Assembly: GCF_002379085.1 (NCBI RefSeq)
Contig: NZ_NBZW01000006.1
Span: 1 to 64,000, forward strand
Direction of reading: 5' to 3'
From: Polaromonas sp. AET17H-212
GTDB lineage: Bacteria > Pseudomonadota > Gammaproteobacteria > Burkholderiales > Burkholderiaceae_C
DNA length: 64,000 bases
The notes under the pieces are model-generated. The model saw only the letters and a program-made list of their open reading frames with translations, searched no databases and had not been told where the DNA came from. Every line of letters begins with the position of its first letter. Position 1 is the stretch's first letter. Below, in pieces: positions 56,574 through 64,000 of the stretch. Position numbers and translations under genes: made by a program.

Positions 56574-56806
56574 CTTATTGGCCCCCACGCTTGTCACTGC
56601 GTGTACTGCGCGAGGCCTTGCAGGCCGCCGCTCGCCAGAGGCCTCGCTTCTGTCGTCTGTCCAAACCTGCTCAAGCAGGTTTGGAGCCGCAGACTCCAGC
56701 CCCTCGGGGGCGCTGCGCCTGCGGCCCGGCGAAGCCGGTTCCGCGGCCCCGGCTGGTAAAGAGGAAACCCCCACGCTTGTCACTGCGGAACGCACGAGAC
56801 CCACCC
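56574..56806. repeat. Operon-internal spacer with hairpin and 20-base direct repeats
   Basis: This 233-base gap holds two copies of the 20-mer CCCCCACGCTTGTCACTGCG (56582-56601 and 56768-56787). It also holds a perfect 10-bp hairpin with TCAA loop at 56661-56684 (arms CCAAACCTGC and GCAGGTTTGG). It is GC-rich elsewhere. The spacer may be an inserted repetitive element or an attenuator reducing expression of the downstream mutarotase and regulator genes. Confidence 0.65.
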
Positions 56807-57259
56807 ATGCTTAAAGGCATTGACCCCCTGCTCACGCCCGACCTGCTCAAACTGCTGGCCGAGATGGGCCATGACGACGCGCTGCTGCTGGCCGACGCCA
56901 ACTTCACAGCCATGAGTGTGGGTGCGGGCAAACCCGTGCTGCGCCTGCCTGGCCACGGCATGGCGCGGACAGCGCGGGCTGTGGCTTCGCTGCTGCCCCT
57001 GGCCGAAGACGTGGATCATCCGGTGGCCTACATGCAGGTCAGTGGTACCGAGGCACCCTACCGTTCGGATCTGCAGCGCGAGGTACTGGCACTGCTGGCC
57101 CCGGGCTGGCTGCCGCACCAGCAGGCCGAGGCTGTTGAGCGCCATGCGTTTTATGAACGGGTACGCCAGGCCTATGCCATTGTGGTGACAGGTGAATTGC
57201 AGCCTTTTGGCAACTTCATCCTGCGCAAAGGGGTCATCGGCGAAAATCTGCGTCCATGA
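56807..57259 (+). CDS. RbsD/FucU family sugar mutarotase
   Basis: The 150-residue protein has LTPDLLKLLAEMGHDDALLLADANF (with the catalytic His), VAYMQVSG and the C-terminal AIVVTGELQPFGNFILRKGVI. It is closer to FucU than to RbsD by length and ending. It interconverts sugar anomers for transport or phosphorylation. I start at the ATG of MLKGIDP; the open frame upstream translates the repeat spacer. The stop overlaps the ROK gene by 4 bases. Confidence 0.9.
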   Translation: MLKGIDPLLTPDLLKLLAEMGHDDALLLADANFTAMSVGAGKPVLRLPGHGMARTARAVASLLPLAEDVDHPVAYMQVSGTEAPYRSDLQREVLALLAPGWLPHQQAEAVERHAFYERVRQAYAIVVTGELQPFGNFILRKGVIGENLRP

Positions 57260-58503
57260 CCGAGTCCCCTGCCACCGCCGCCACTCCCGCCGAATCCGAA
57301 ACAGCCACTCCCGTGTGGCTGCGCCAGCGCGGCTCCAACCACGTGGGCATGCGCCAGTTCAATGAACGCGTGGTGCTGCAAGCGATCCGCCTGCACGGCA
57401 GCGTGCCCAAGGCCGAACTGGCCCGCCTGACCGGTCTGACCGCACAGACGATCGGGCTGATCACTACCCGGCTTGAAGAAGACGGCCTGTTGATCCGGCA
57501 CGACCGCGTGCGCGGGCGCATTGGCCAGCCCTCGGTGCCGCTGGCGCTGAACCCCGACGGTGCTTTTTCCGTGGGTATCAAGATTGGCCGGCGCAGCACC
57601 GACTGGCTGCTGGTCGACTTCACCGGGCAGGTCCGCCAGCGCCTGTCGCTGGCCTATGCCTTCCCCGATGCCGACACGCTGCTCCCCGTGATCGGCCAGA
57701 ATCTGCTCACCCTGCGTGAGCAACTCGGTGCACTGGCTCCGCGACTGGTAGGCGTGGGGGTGGCCGCGCCCTTCCAGCTCGGTGGCTGGCACCGGATGCT
57801 GGGGCTGTCGGCGCAGCAGTCGGACCGGTGGAACCGCATCGACCTCAGCGCGGAGGTGCAGGCCATGACCGACCTGCCCGTGAGTTTTGCCAAAGACACC
57901 TCGGCGGCCTGCGTGGCCGAACTGGTGTCAGGCCGCGGGCGCGACCTCAAGAGCTTTCTCTACCTGTTTGTCGACACCTTTGTTGGCGGCGGCCTGGTCA
58001 TCAATTCACAACTCCACGCCGGCATCCACAACAACGCCGGCGCCGTGGCATCGCTGCCATTGCAGGTGGCCCAGGCGCCCGACGCGCCGCCCCAGCTGAT
58101 CAGCCAGGCCTCTCTCTGGGAACTGGAGCAGTGTTTCAAGGCGCGCGGGCTTGACCCGGCTGCAGCCTACGACGAACGCGCCATGCAGCCGCCGTTCGAG
58201 TCCGACACCCAGGCCTGGGTGGCCAGCGCCGCCAATGCACTGGCCCACAGCGTGGTCAGCGCAACGGCTCTGCTGGATTTCGACGCCGTGGTGATGGATG
58301 GGTCCTTTTGCCGCCCCCTGCTGCAGCGCCTGATTGAAGCCACGGGCGCAGCACTGGGCCGCTACAACTGGGAGGGCCTCTGGCCCGCCCAGGTGATGGC
58401 CGGCAGCATTGGCTCCGATGCTCGCGCACTGGGCGGTGCCATGCTGCCTCTGCATGCCAACTTTGCCCCCGACCGCGACCTGTTTCTCAAGGGTGGTCGC
58501 TGA
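57256..58503 (+). CDS. ROK family transcriptional regulator
   Basis: The 415-residue protein has an N-terminal winged HTH ([46 protein letters not shown]) and a ROK sugar-binding domain ([61 protein letters not shown]). The typical ROK zinc-site CXCGXXGC is not evident. It is last in the sugar operon and is probably its repressor. It converges on the acyl-CoA synthetase gene with a 17-base overlap. Confidence 0.9.
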   Translation: MTESPATAATPAESETATPVWLRQRGSNHVGMRQFNERVVLQAIRLHGSVPKAELARLTGLTAQTIGLITTRLEEDGLLIRHDRVRGRIGQPSVPLALNPDGAFSVGIKIGRRSTDWLLVDFTGQVRQRLSLAYAFPDADTLLPVIGQNLLTLREQLGALAPRLVGVGVAAPFQLGGWHRMLGLSAQQSDRWNRIDLSAEVQAMTDLPVSFAKDTSAACVAELVSGRGRDLKSFLYLFVDTFVGGGLVINSQLHAGIHNNAGAVASLPLQVAQAPDAPPQLISQASLWELEQCFKARGLDPAAAYDERAMQPPFESDTQAWVASAANALAHSVVSATALLDFDAVVMDGSFCRPLLQRLIEATGAALGRYNWEGLWPAQVMAGSIGSDARALGGAMLPLHANFAPDRDLFLKGGR

Positions 58504-60337
58504 TCCGCGCTTCGGGGCGGTACATGGCCTCGATCTCCTGCGCAAAACGCTTCATCAGGTTGTTGCGTTTGAGCTTGAGCGTCGGGGTCATCAGCGCGTT
58601 TTCGACCGTCCACGGCTCGCTGGTCAGCAGCACGGCGCGCGGCATGGCATAACGCGCGAAATTCGCGGTCTGGGCCGCCATGCGCTTGAGCGCGGCCCGG
58701 CGCACCGCTGGCAGGTTCAGGCTGGCCGCGTCATCCGGGTCGACCCCGAGCGCCTCGGCCAGTCGGCGCCATTCCGCCGGGTTCACCACCGCCACGCAGG
58801 CGATGAAAGGCTGGTTCTCACCGACCACAAACACCTGTGCGAACAGGGGATCGACCGCGATGGCCAGTTCCAGGTCGCCCGGCGGCACTTTTTCGCCGGT
58901 CGAGGTGACGATGATTTCCTTGATGCGGCCCATGATGCGGATGCGCCCGTCCGTGATGTCCGCCTGGTCGCCGGTGGCCAGCCAGCCGTCGGGCGTCAGC
59001 ACCCGCGCCGTGTCTTCGGGCCGTTTCCAGTAGCCCCGCATCACTGACGGGCCACGCACCTGCAGCTCGCGGTTCTCGCCCAGGCGCACCTCCACCCCCG
59101 GCAAGGCCCGGCCCACGGTGGCCGGGTCGTTGTCTTCCACGCCGTTGGCCGCCACCACCGGCGAGGTTTCCGTCATGCCGTAACCCTGCAGCAGGGGCAG
59201 TCCCAGCCCCAGAAAGCAGCGGGCCACCGCGTGCGACAGCGGCGCACCGCCGCTGACGGCCACCCGCACACGCCCGCCAAACTGCGCACGCAGGGTGCGC
59301 GCCACCAGGCGATCCAGCAAGGGCCACACCAGCGGGTCCAGCCAGGCCCAGCTACTCCCCTCGCCCGGGGCGAGCGGCAGGCCCTGCGACCGGCAAAAAC
59401 GCCGCCAGCCCACGGCTTGGGTGGCTTCGAACAGGCGGGTCTTCAATGGTGAGGTGGCCAGTGTTTCCTGCAGTTTGGCAAACACCCGCTCGTAGATACG
59501 GGGTACCGAGATCAGCACCGTGGGGCGCACGGTTTTCAGGTCCTCGGCCAGCAAGGGCACCGAACGCGCATAAACCACGCAGCTTCCGGATGCCATCGGC
59601 AGGTAGTAGCCCGCGGTGCGTTCGAAGGTGTGGGACAACGGCAAAAACGAGAGGAACACATCGTCCGGCGTGGGCACCACGCGCGCCAGGATGGCCTGCA
59701 CATTGGCCACCACGTTGCGGTGCGTGAGCATCACCCCCTTGGGTTTGCCGGTGGTGCCCGAGGTATAGACGATGGCGGCCAGGTCGTCGCCGGACGGCGG
59801 CACCACAGCGCCATCCGTGCCCTGCCCGGCCGTCAGCCAGTCGGCCAGCGAACACACGGGCACGGCCGCGCCAGAAGGAATCGGCGCCACGGTCTCGCCG
59901 GTGACCACCACGCGCCTGAGTGCCGGCATGGCCACACCGAGCCCCTCGATGCTGCGCCACTGGGCGAGAGTCGAGACCATGAGCAGCGCCGCCTCGCAGT
60001 CCGCCAAGATGTAGGCAATGCTGCCCGGGTTGTCCAGCGCATGCAGCGGCACGGGCACATGGCCCAGCGCCAGGGCCGCCTGGTCGAGGCTGACGGCATC
60101 CAGCCCGTTGGGAAGCAGGATGGCAATGCTGGCGTGTTTCGGCAAGTCCATGGCCGCCAGCGCCTGGCGCCATTGGGCAAACCGTTCACTGGCCTGCGCC
60201 CAGCTGGTCGCGACCCAGCGGCCGGCGCCGGCATCAAATTCGCGGTAGGCCTCGGCCTGCGAGCTGCGGGCCACCCGAAAAGCCAGCAGCTCGGGGAGGG
60301 TGCGGACGGTGGAAAAATCGATCGCGGTGACAGTCAT
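58487..60337 (-). CDS. AMP-dependent long-chain fatty acyl-CoA synthetase-like ligase
   Basis: The 616-residue adenylate-forming enzyme has P-loop [16 protein letters not shown], the [11 protein letters not shown] motif, TGDQADI and the C-terminal [14 protein letters not shown] with the hinge. The acyl chain length cannot be predicted reliably, but the FAA1-type layout favours long chains. The Met of MTVTAIDF is used; a longer frame is GC-rich and unconserved. The gene is single and leftward, near a DedA gene. Confidence 0.92.
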   Translation of the reverse strand: MTVTAIDFSTVRTLPELLAFRVARSSQAEAYREFDAGAGRWVATSWAQASERFAQWRQALAAMDLPKHASIAILLPNGLDAVSLDQAALALGHVPVPLHALDNPGSIAYILADCEAALLMVSTLAQWRSIEGLGVAMPALRRVVVTGETVAPIPSGAAVPVCSLADWLTAGQGTDGAVVPPSGDDLAAIVYTSGTTGKPKGVMLTHRNVVANVQAILARVVPTPDDVFLSFLPLSHTFERTAGYYLPMASGSCVVYARSVPLLAEDLKTVRPTVLISVPRIYERVFAKLQETLATSPLKTRLFEATQAVGWRRFCRSQGLPLAPGEGSSWAWLDPLVWPLLDRLVARTLRAQFGGRVRVAVSGGAPLSHAVARCFLGLGLPLLQGYGMTETSPVVAANGVEDNDPATVGRALPGVEVRLGENRELQVRGPSVMRGYWKRPEDTARVLTPDGWLATGDQADITDGRIRIMGRIKEIIVTSTGEKVPPGDLELAIAVDPLFAQVFVVGENQPFIACVAVVNPAEWRRLAEALGVDPDDAASLNLPAVRRAALKRMAAQTANFARYAMPRAVLLTSEPWTVENALMTPTLKLKRNNLMKRFAQEIEAMYRPEARISDHP

Positions 60338-60434
60338 GGGCAGCTTGTTGGAAACGGGGGAGTTCCCCGGGGCAGTGTGCACCGCGCAGACGCGCCCGCC
60401 CTGCCCTGGGTCAATACAGCGGGTAAAAAACCCG

Positions 60435-61088
60435 TCAGTGCGCCGGTTGCCGGGCGGACCGGCTGGCTTTCCAGGCGCCGTACAACACAAACAGCCCGGG
60501 AATCAGGATCATGGCCCAGATGATCTTGCTCAGGTTGGCCTGCACCCAGGGCAGGTTGCCGAAGAAATAACCGGCCGAGCACAGGCCCACCACCCAGATC
60601 AGCGCGCCCACCACGTTGTAGGCGGTGAATTTGCTGCGGCTCATCTCGGCCACGCCCGCCACAAAAGGCGCAAACGTGCGAATGAAAGGCATGAAGCGCG
60701 CAATGATGATGGTGATGCCGCCATAACGCTCGTAAAACTCGTGCGCCTGGTTGAACGCGCGTTTGTTGAAAAACCGCGACTGCTCCCACTGAAACACCTT
60801 GGGCCCGAAGTGCCGGCCTATCGAATAGTTGCACTGGTCGCCCAGGATAGCTGCCACCAGCATCACGGCGATGGCCACCGGCAGGCTGAGCAGACCGACC
60901 CCGCAAAGGGCGCCCACCACGAACAACAGGGAATCGCCGGGCAGGAAAGGCATGACCACCACGCCGGTTTCCACAAAAATGATCACGAACAACAGGGCAT
61001 AAACCCAGGTGCCGTAGCTTTGTGTAAAGGCCTCCAGGTGTTTGTCCACATGCAGGATGAAGTCCATCAGAAAAGCGAGAAGTTCCAT
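60435..61088 (-). CDS. DedA family inner-membrane protein
   Basis: The 217-residue DedA/VTT-domain protein has [24 protein letters not shown] and the re-entrant-loop Arg/Pro motif [25 protein letters not shown], followed by [17 protein letters not shown]. Members act in membrane homeostasis and as lipid-carrier flippases (undecaprenyl phosphate) or proton-coupled exporters. The start is the ATG of MELLAF; a GTG five codons earlier is an alternative. Confidence 0.9.
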   Translation of the reverse strand: MELLAFLMDFILHVDKHLEAFTQSYGTWVYALLFVIIFVETGVVVMPFLPGDSLLFVVGALCGVGLLSLPVAIAVMLVAAILGDQCNYSIGRHFGPKVFQWEQSRFFNKRAFNQAHEFYERYGGITIIIARFMPFIRTFAPFVAGVAEMSRSKFTAYNVVGALIWVVGLCSAGYFFGNLPWVQANLSKIIWAMILIPGLFVLYGAWKASRSARQPAH

Positions 61089-61133
61089 GGGGGTGATTAT
61101 CACTGCCCTGAAAGCACCCTTCGCGCCACAGGT

Positions 61134-61838
61134 TCATACGGCGCAGTACTTCTCCTGAATTTCTGCGTTGGCCAGCAATTCAGCGGCATCACCCTGATGC
61201 ACGATCTGCCCCTGGTCGAGGATGTAGGCGCGGTCTGAAATGGAGAGGGCCCTCTCCACGTTCTGCTCCACCAGCAAGATAGTGGTGCCCTGCTGCTTCA
61301 TGCGGGAAAACAGCTGAAACATTTCATGCACCAGCAAGGGCATGATGCCCTCCGAGGGCTCGTCCAGCAGAATCATGCGGGGCCGAGCCATCATGGCGCG
61401 CGCGATAGCCAGCATCTGCTGTTCGCCGCCCGACAGCGAGGTGCCGTCCTGATGCAACCGTTCCTTGAGGCGGGGAAAGGTTTGCGCAATTTCATCAATC
61501 ATGGCATCCATTTCGCCACGCCGGGAACTGGCCAGCAGACCGAGCTGCAGGTTCTCCAGCACCGTCAGGCCGGGGACGATGCGGCGCTCCTCCGGCACAT
61601 ACGCCAAGCCGTGGTGAAAGCGTTCATGGGGTGGCAAACCCAAAAGACTTACGCCATCAAACGTCACCGCGCCACTGCATTTGTCCAGCAGGCCCATGAT
61701 GGTACGCAGGGTGCTGGTCTTGCCAGCGCCGTTGCGTCCCATCAGAGTGACAATCTCTCCGCGTTTGACTTCAAAACTCAGGCCCTGGATCACGTGGCTG
61801 TGGTCGTACCAGGCATTGAGTTGTTCAACTTTCAGCAT
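61134..61838 (-). CDS. livF: Branched-chain amino-acid ABC transporter ATPase LivF
   Basis: This 234-residue ATPase has Walker A GRNGAGKTSTLRTIMGL, signature LSGGEQQMLAIARAMM, Walker B MILLDEPSEGIMP and LVEQNVERAL, the LivF hallmarks. It is last in a leftward livH-M-G-F order. No receptor (livJ/K) is in the window; it may lie beyond the right edge. Branched-chain is the family label, and amide or urea ligands are also used by such systems. Confidence 0.93.
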   Translation of the reverse strand: MLKVEQLNAWYDHSHVIQGLSFEVKRGEIVTLMGRNGAGKTSTLRTIMGLLDKCSGAVTFDGVSLLGLPPHERFHHGLAYVPEERRIVPGLTVLENLQLGLLASSRRGEMDAMIDEIAQTFPRLKERLHQDGTSLSGGEQQMLAIARAMMARPRMILLDEPSEGIMPLLVHEMFQLFSRMKQQGTTILLVEQNVERALSISDRAYILDQGQIVHQGDAAELLANAEIQEKYCAV

Positions 61839-61847
61839 GATGGCCCT

Positions 61848-62594
61848 TCAGTTCTGACCCAGATAGACACGTTTGACTTCCGCGTTGGTGCGAATTTCCT
61901 CAGGGCTGCCATCCGCCAGCAGCTCCCCGTGGTGCAGAACGATGAGCCGCTTGCACAGCCCCATCACCATCTTCATCTTGTGCTCCACCAGAATCACCGT
62001 GCGCTCCGCCGACAGTTGGAGAATCAAATCCATCATGACCGTCGTTTCCTGCGGCGACATGCCTGCAGTGGGCTCATCCATCAGCAGCAGCCTGGGGTCG
62101 CACGCCAGCGCCATGGCCACTTCCAGCGAACGCTGCTGGCCATGCGCCAGATCGCCGGCCAGCTTGTTGCGACTGTCCGTCAGGCCCACTCTCTCCAGCA
62201 GCGCATCGGCTTGTTCTATCAATGTCACATAATCCTCGCGCGGTCTCAGGATCTGGAAACGCGTGGTACGCATCTGTAGCGCCACGCGCACATTCTCGTG
62301 ACCGCTGAGCTGCTTGAAGACATTGGTAATCTGGAAACTCTTGGCAATGCCGAGGCGGGCAAAGTCATGGGGAGCCAGCCCGGTGATGTCGCGGCCCTCA
62401 AACAGCACCTGGCCCGCGCTGGACGGGATGCCCCCGCTGATCACATTGAAGAAGGTGCTTTTGCCAGCCCCGTTCGGGCCGATGATGGCGGTCAGCTCGC
62501 CGGGACGAAATGCCACGCTGATATTGTTGAGTGCCTGAAACTTGCCAAAGTAACGCGACACTGCTTTCGCTTCGAGAATGGGTGCGCCGGTCAT
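61848..62594 (-). CDS. livG: Branched-chain amino-acid ABC transporter ATPase LivG
   Basis: This 248-residue ATPase has Walker A GPNGAGKSTFFNVISG and signature LAHGQQRSLEVAMALAC (LivG uses LSYGQQR-like). Walker B LLLMDEPTAGMSPQET and VEHKMKMVM follow. The start ATG overlaps the livM stop (ATGA). LivG/LivF heterodimers energise uptake through LivH/LivM. Confidence 0.93.
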   Translation of the reverse strand: MTGAPILEAKAVSRYFGKFQALNNISVAFRPGELTAIIGPNGAGKSTFFNVISGGIPSSAGQVLFEGRDITGLAPHDFARLGIAKSFQITNVFKQLSGHENVRVALQMRTTRFQILRPREDYVTLIEQADALLERVGLTDSRNKLAGDLAHGQQRSLEVAMALACDPRLLLMDEPTAGMSPQETTVMMDLILQLSAERTVILVEHKMKMVMGLCKRLIVLHHGELLADGSPEEIRTNAEVKRVYLGQN

Positions 62595-63574
62595 ACAGAT
62601 CCACCCTGGCGACGTTGCCATCGCTCAATTTGATGCAGCAGCGTGCCCCATATGCCCTTGGGGAAAAACAGCACGAACACCATAAATATCGCACCAACCA
62701 CGCCCATCCAGTAACGCGTCAGGTTGGTCACCACGTCCTCCAGATAAAGAAAGACAGCGGCACCAACGAAGGGACCAAAAAACGTGCCCATGCCCCCCAA
62801 CAACGCCATCATGACCGCCTGACCCGATTGCAGGTAATGCAGCGAATCAATCGGAACAATCGACAGATGCAGTGCCCGCAATGCACCCGCCAGGCCACAG
62901 ATGCCCGCCGACAGCACAAACACCAGCAACTTTGCGCGCGCCACGTCATAGCCACACGCGGCTGCGCGCTTTTCATTTTCGCGAATCGCTTCAATTACGG
63001 CGCCAAACGGCGAATTGAGCAGGCGCGACACGAACCACAGGGCCAGCGCCACAAACACCAGGATCACGTAGTACTTGTTGAGCGGGTTCAGAAAGTCAAT
63101 GCTGATGCCCGGCAGGTTGATAGCTTCCACCTTGACACCACGCAGCCCATTTTCTCCGCCGGTCCACCTCTCGGCCTTGTAGAAAACGTAGTAAACAATT
63201 TGAGCCAGCGCCAGCGTCACCATCGAGAAATAGATGCCCCGCGTCCGGATGGCCAGGAAGCCGATGACCAGCCCGGCCAGGCATGATGCGGCAACCCCCA
63301 CCACAATGGCAGCCCACCAAGGCCACCCCGCATGCACCACCGAAATGCCCGCCAGGTAGGACCCGACGCCCAAAAACGCGGCATGTCCAAACGACAGCAT
63401 GCCGGTATAGCCAAACAGCAAATTGAAGCCCACGGCATACAGGCCGAAGATCAGGATATTGACGGACAGGGCGTCGTAGGGCATCAGAAACGGAAAAACC
63501 AGCAAAAAGGCAAGTGCCGTGGCAACACGATGTTGCCGCGCAAAGACAATGGAAGCAATGACAGTATTTTTCAT
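62591..63574 (-). CDS. livM: Branched-chain amino-acid ABC transporter permease LivM
   Basis: The 327-residue permease has about ten helices and the LivM motif LLFGYTGMLSFGHAAFLGVGSYLAGI near the middle of the first half. Later come NSPFGAVIEAIRENEKRAAACGYDVARAKLLVFVLSAGICGLAGAL, the ATPase contact, and GGMGTFFGPFVGAAVF. It is transcribed between livH and livG, 21 bases after the end of livH. Confidence 0.93.
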   Translation of the reverse strand: MKNTVIASIVFARQHRVATALAFLLVFPFLMPYDALSVNILIFGLYAVGFNLLFGYTGMLSFGHAAFLGVGSYLAGISVVHAGWPWWAAIVVGVAASCLAGLVIGFLAIRTRGIYFSMVTLALAQIVYYVFYKAERWTGGENGLRGVKVEAINLPGISIDFLNPLNKYYVILVFVALALWFVSRLLNSPFGAVIEAIRENEKRAAACGYDVARAKLLVFVLSAGICGLAGALRALHLSIVPIDSLHYLQSGQAVMMALLGGMGTFFGPFVGAAVFLYLEDVVTNLTRYWMGVVGAIFMVFVLFFPKGIWGTLLHQIERWQRRQGGSV

Positions 63575-63595
63575 GGCGTTTGTTATGACGTTCCG

Positions 63596-64000
63596 TCAGC
63601 TCATCAATCCGGCCTTGCCGAAAAACCCTTGCGGGCGGATCAGAAGCACCAAGGCCATCAGGACGAAAATCGACAGCTCGGCGTATTCGGGGGCCACCAG
63701 CGAGGTCATGGCAAACACCACCCCCACCAGCAGGCCCGCCACCACGGCACCAGGCAATGAGCCCATGCCGCCCACCACCGTCACGACAAACGATTCCGCC
63801 AGAATAGGTATCCCCATTTCCGGGTTGACTGCTCGCGTCGGGGCGGCCAGCAGGCCCGACAGGCCCGCGATCGCGGTGCCGATGCCAAACACCAGCCACC
63901 AGACCTTCGCAATATCGATGCCCAGCACCTTCACGATCTCAGCGTCCCGCGAACCCGCGCGGATGATCAGGCCGTAGCGCGTCTTCTCGATGAACAACCA
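63596..64000 (-). CDS. livH: Branched-chain amino-acid ABC transporter permease LivH (partial)
   Basis: The C-terminal ~134 codons of a leftward LivH permease that continues past the right edge. It shows the contact loop TRYGLIIRAGSRDAEIVKVLGIDIAKV (LivH proteins have RAxxxxxxxAxLxGI) and GIPILAESFVVTVVGGMGSLPGAVVAGLLVG. The start is outside the window. The order livH-livM-livG-livF is standard. Confidence 0.9.
   Translation of the reverse strand, partial: WLFIEKTRYGLIIRAGSRDAEIVKVLGIDIAKVWWLVFGIGTAIAGLSGLLAAPTRAVNPEMGIPILAESFVVTVVGGMGSLPGAVVAGLLVGVVFAMTSLVAPEYAELSIFVLMALVLLIRPQGFFGKAGLMS

Noticed and set aside
56570..56806. N-terminal extension of the RbsD/FucU protein
   Set aside because: It translates the repeat-containing spacer (Arg/Pro-rich), and family members start at the ATG used.

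Overview
The window is high-GC bacterial DNA with dense, mostly operonic genes and ATGA-type overlaps. It is most likely from a betaproteobacterium of the Comamonadaceae (Polaromonas/Rhodoferax/Variovorax type). This rests on the gene complement: Bug/TctC receptors, TRAP transporters, an AtuA pair, a cox-type molybdenum hydroxylase and a NagG/AndAc-like oxygenase. It also rests on a dispersed ~50-bp intergenic element (core like GATAGCTGCTTGCGC...AGGGCTGGAGGC) that I found seven times. The taxonomic call is an inference; no rRNA gene is present.

Layout. Bases 1-8.0 kb hold a divergent arsenic-metabolism locus. Leftward are a SelD-type FAD oxidoreductase, a DUF3047 protein and a TVP38-disulfide oxidoreductase fusion. 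Rightward are an MTA phosphorylase, ArsS, two small glycosyl/nucleotidyl-transferase-like proteins and ArsM. Together these look like an arsenosugar pathway. From 8.0 to 17.4 kb come an M14-type deacylase, a DinB protein, and a fused oxoprolinase/hydantoinase beside a MarR-type regulator, a TRAP transporter and CrcB. From 17.6 to 24.1 kb come a Mg2+ P-type ATPase, a Bug receptor with an AtuA pair, and a LysR regulator.

From 24.1 to 32.1 kb a catabolic cassette is bracketed by two direct repeats exactly 7770 bp apart. It contains a polar amino-acid ABC transporter, an RpiR regulator, diaminopropionate ammonia-lyase, an M20 amidase/carbamoylase and an N-carbamoyl-D-amino-acid hydrolase. The set suggests uptake of a ureido-substituted diaminopropionate and its conversion to pyruvate and ammonia. 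Immediately to the right, 32.2-35.9 kb is compositionally foreign. It encodes one 1008-residue protein with an intact RelA/SpoT-type synthetase domain fused to a very long HEAT-like helical region. This is the best candidate for an undescribed system in the window, possibly a nucleotide-based defence or toxin protein.

From 35.9 to 43.7 kb is a complete leftward coxS-L-M-D-E-G-xdhC cluster for a form-II CO dehydrogenase-like molybdoenzyme, with a divergent GAF/Fis regulator. From 45.1 to 46.6 kb is a small copper-handling module (DUF2946, YcnI, PCuAC). From 46.7 to 50.1 kb is housekeeping DNA (queG, tsaE, amiC, a small lipoprotein). From 50.1 to 50.6 kb are a hairpin and an IS481-like transposase remnant. 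From 50.65 to 52.5 kb is a two-gene Rieske oxygenase. From 52.6 to 58.5 kb is a sugar (probably fructose) ABC operon with PfkB kinase, RbsD/FucU mutarotase and ROK regulator. From 58.5 kb to the end are an acyl-CoA synthetase, a DedA protein and a leftward branched-chain amino-acid ABC set (livF, livG, livM, partial livH). No rRNA, tRNA or CRISPR array was recognised.
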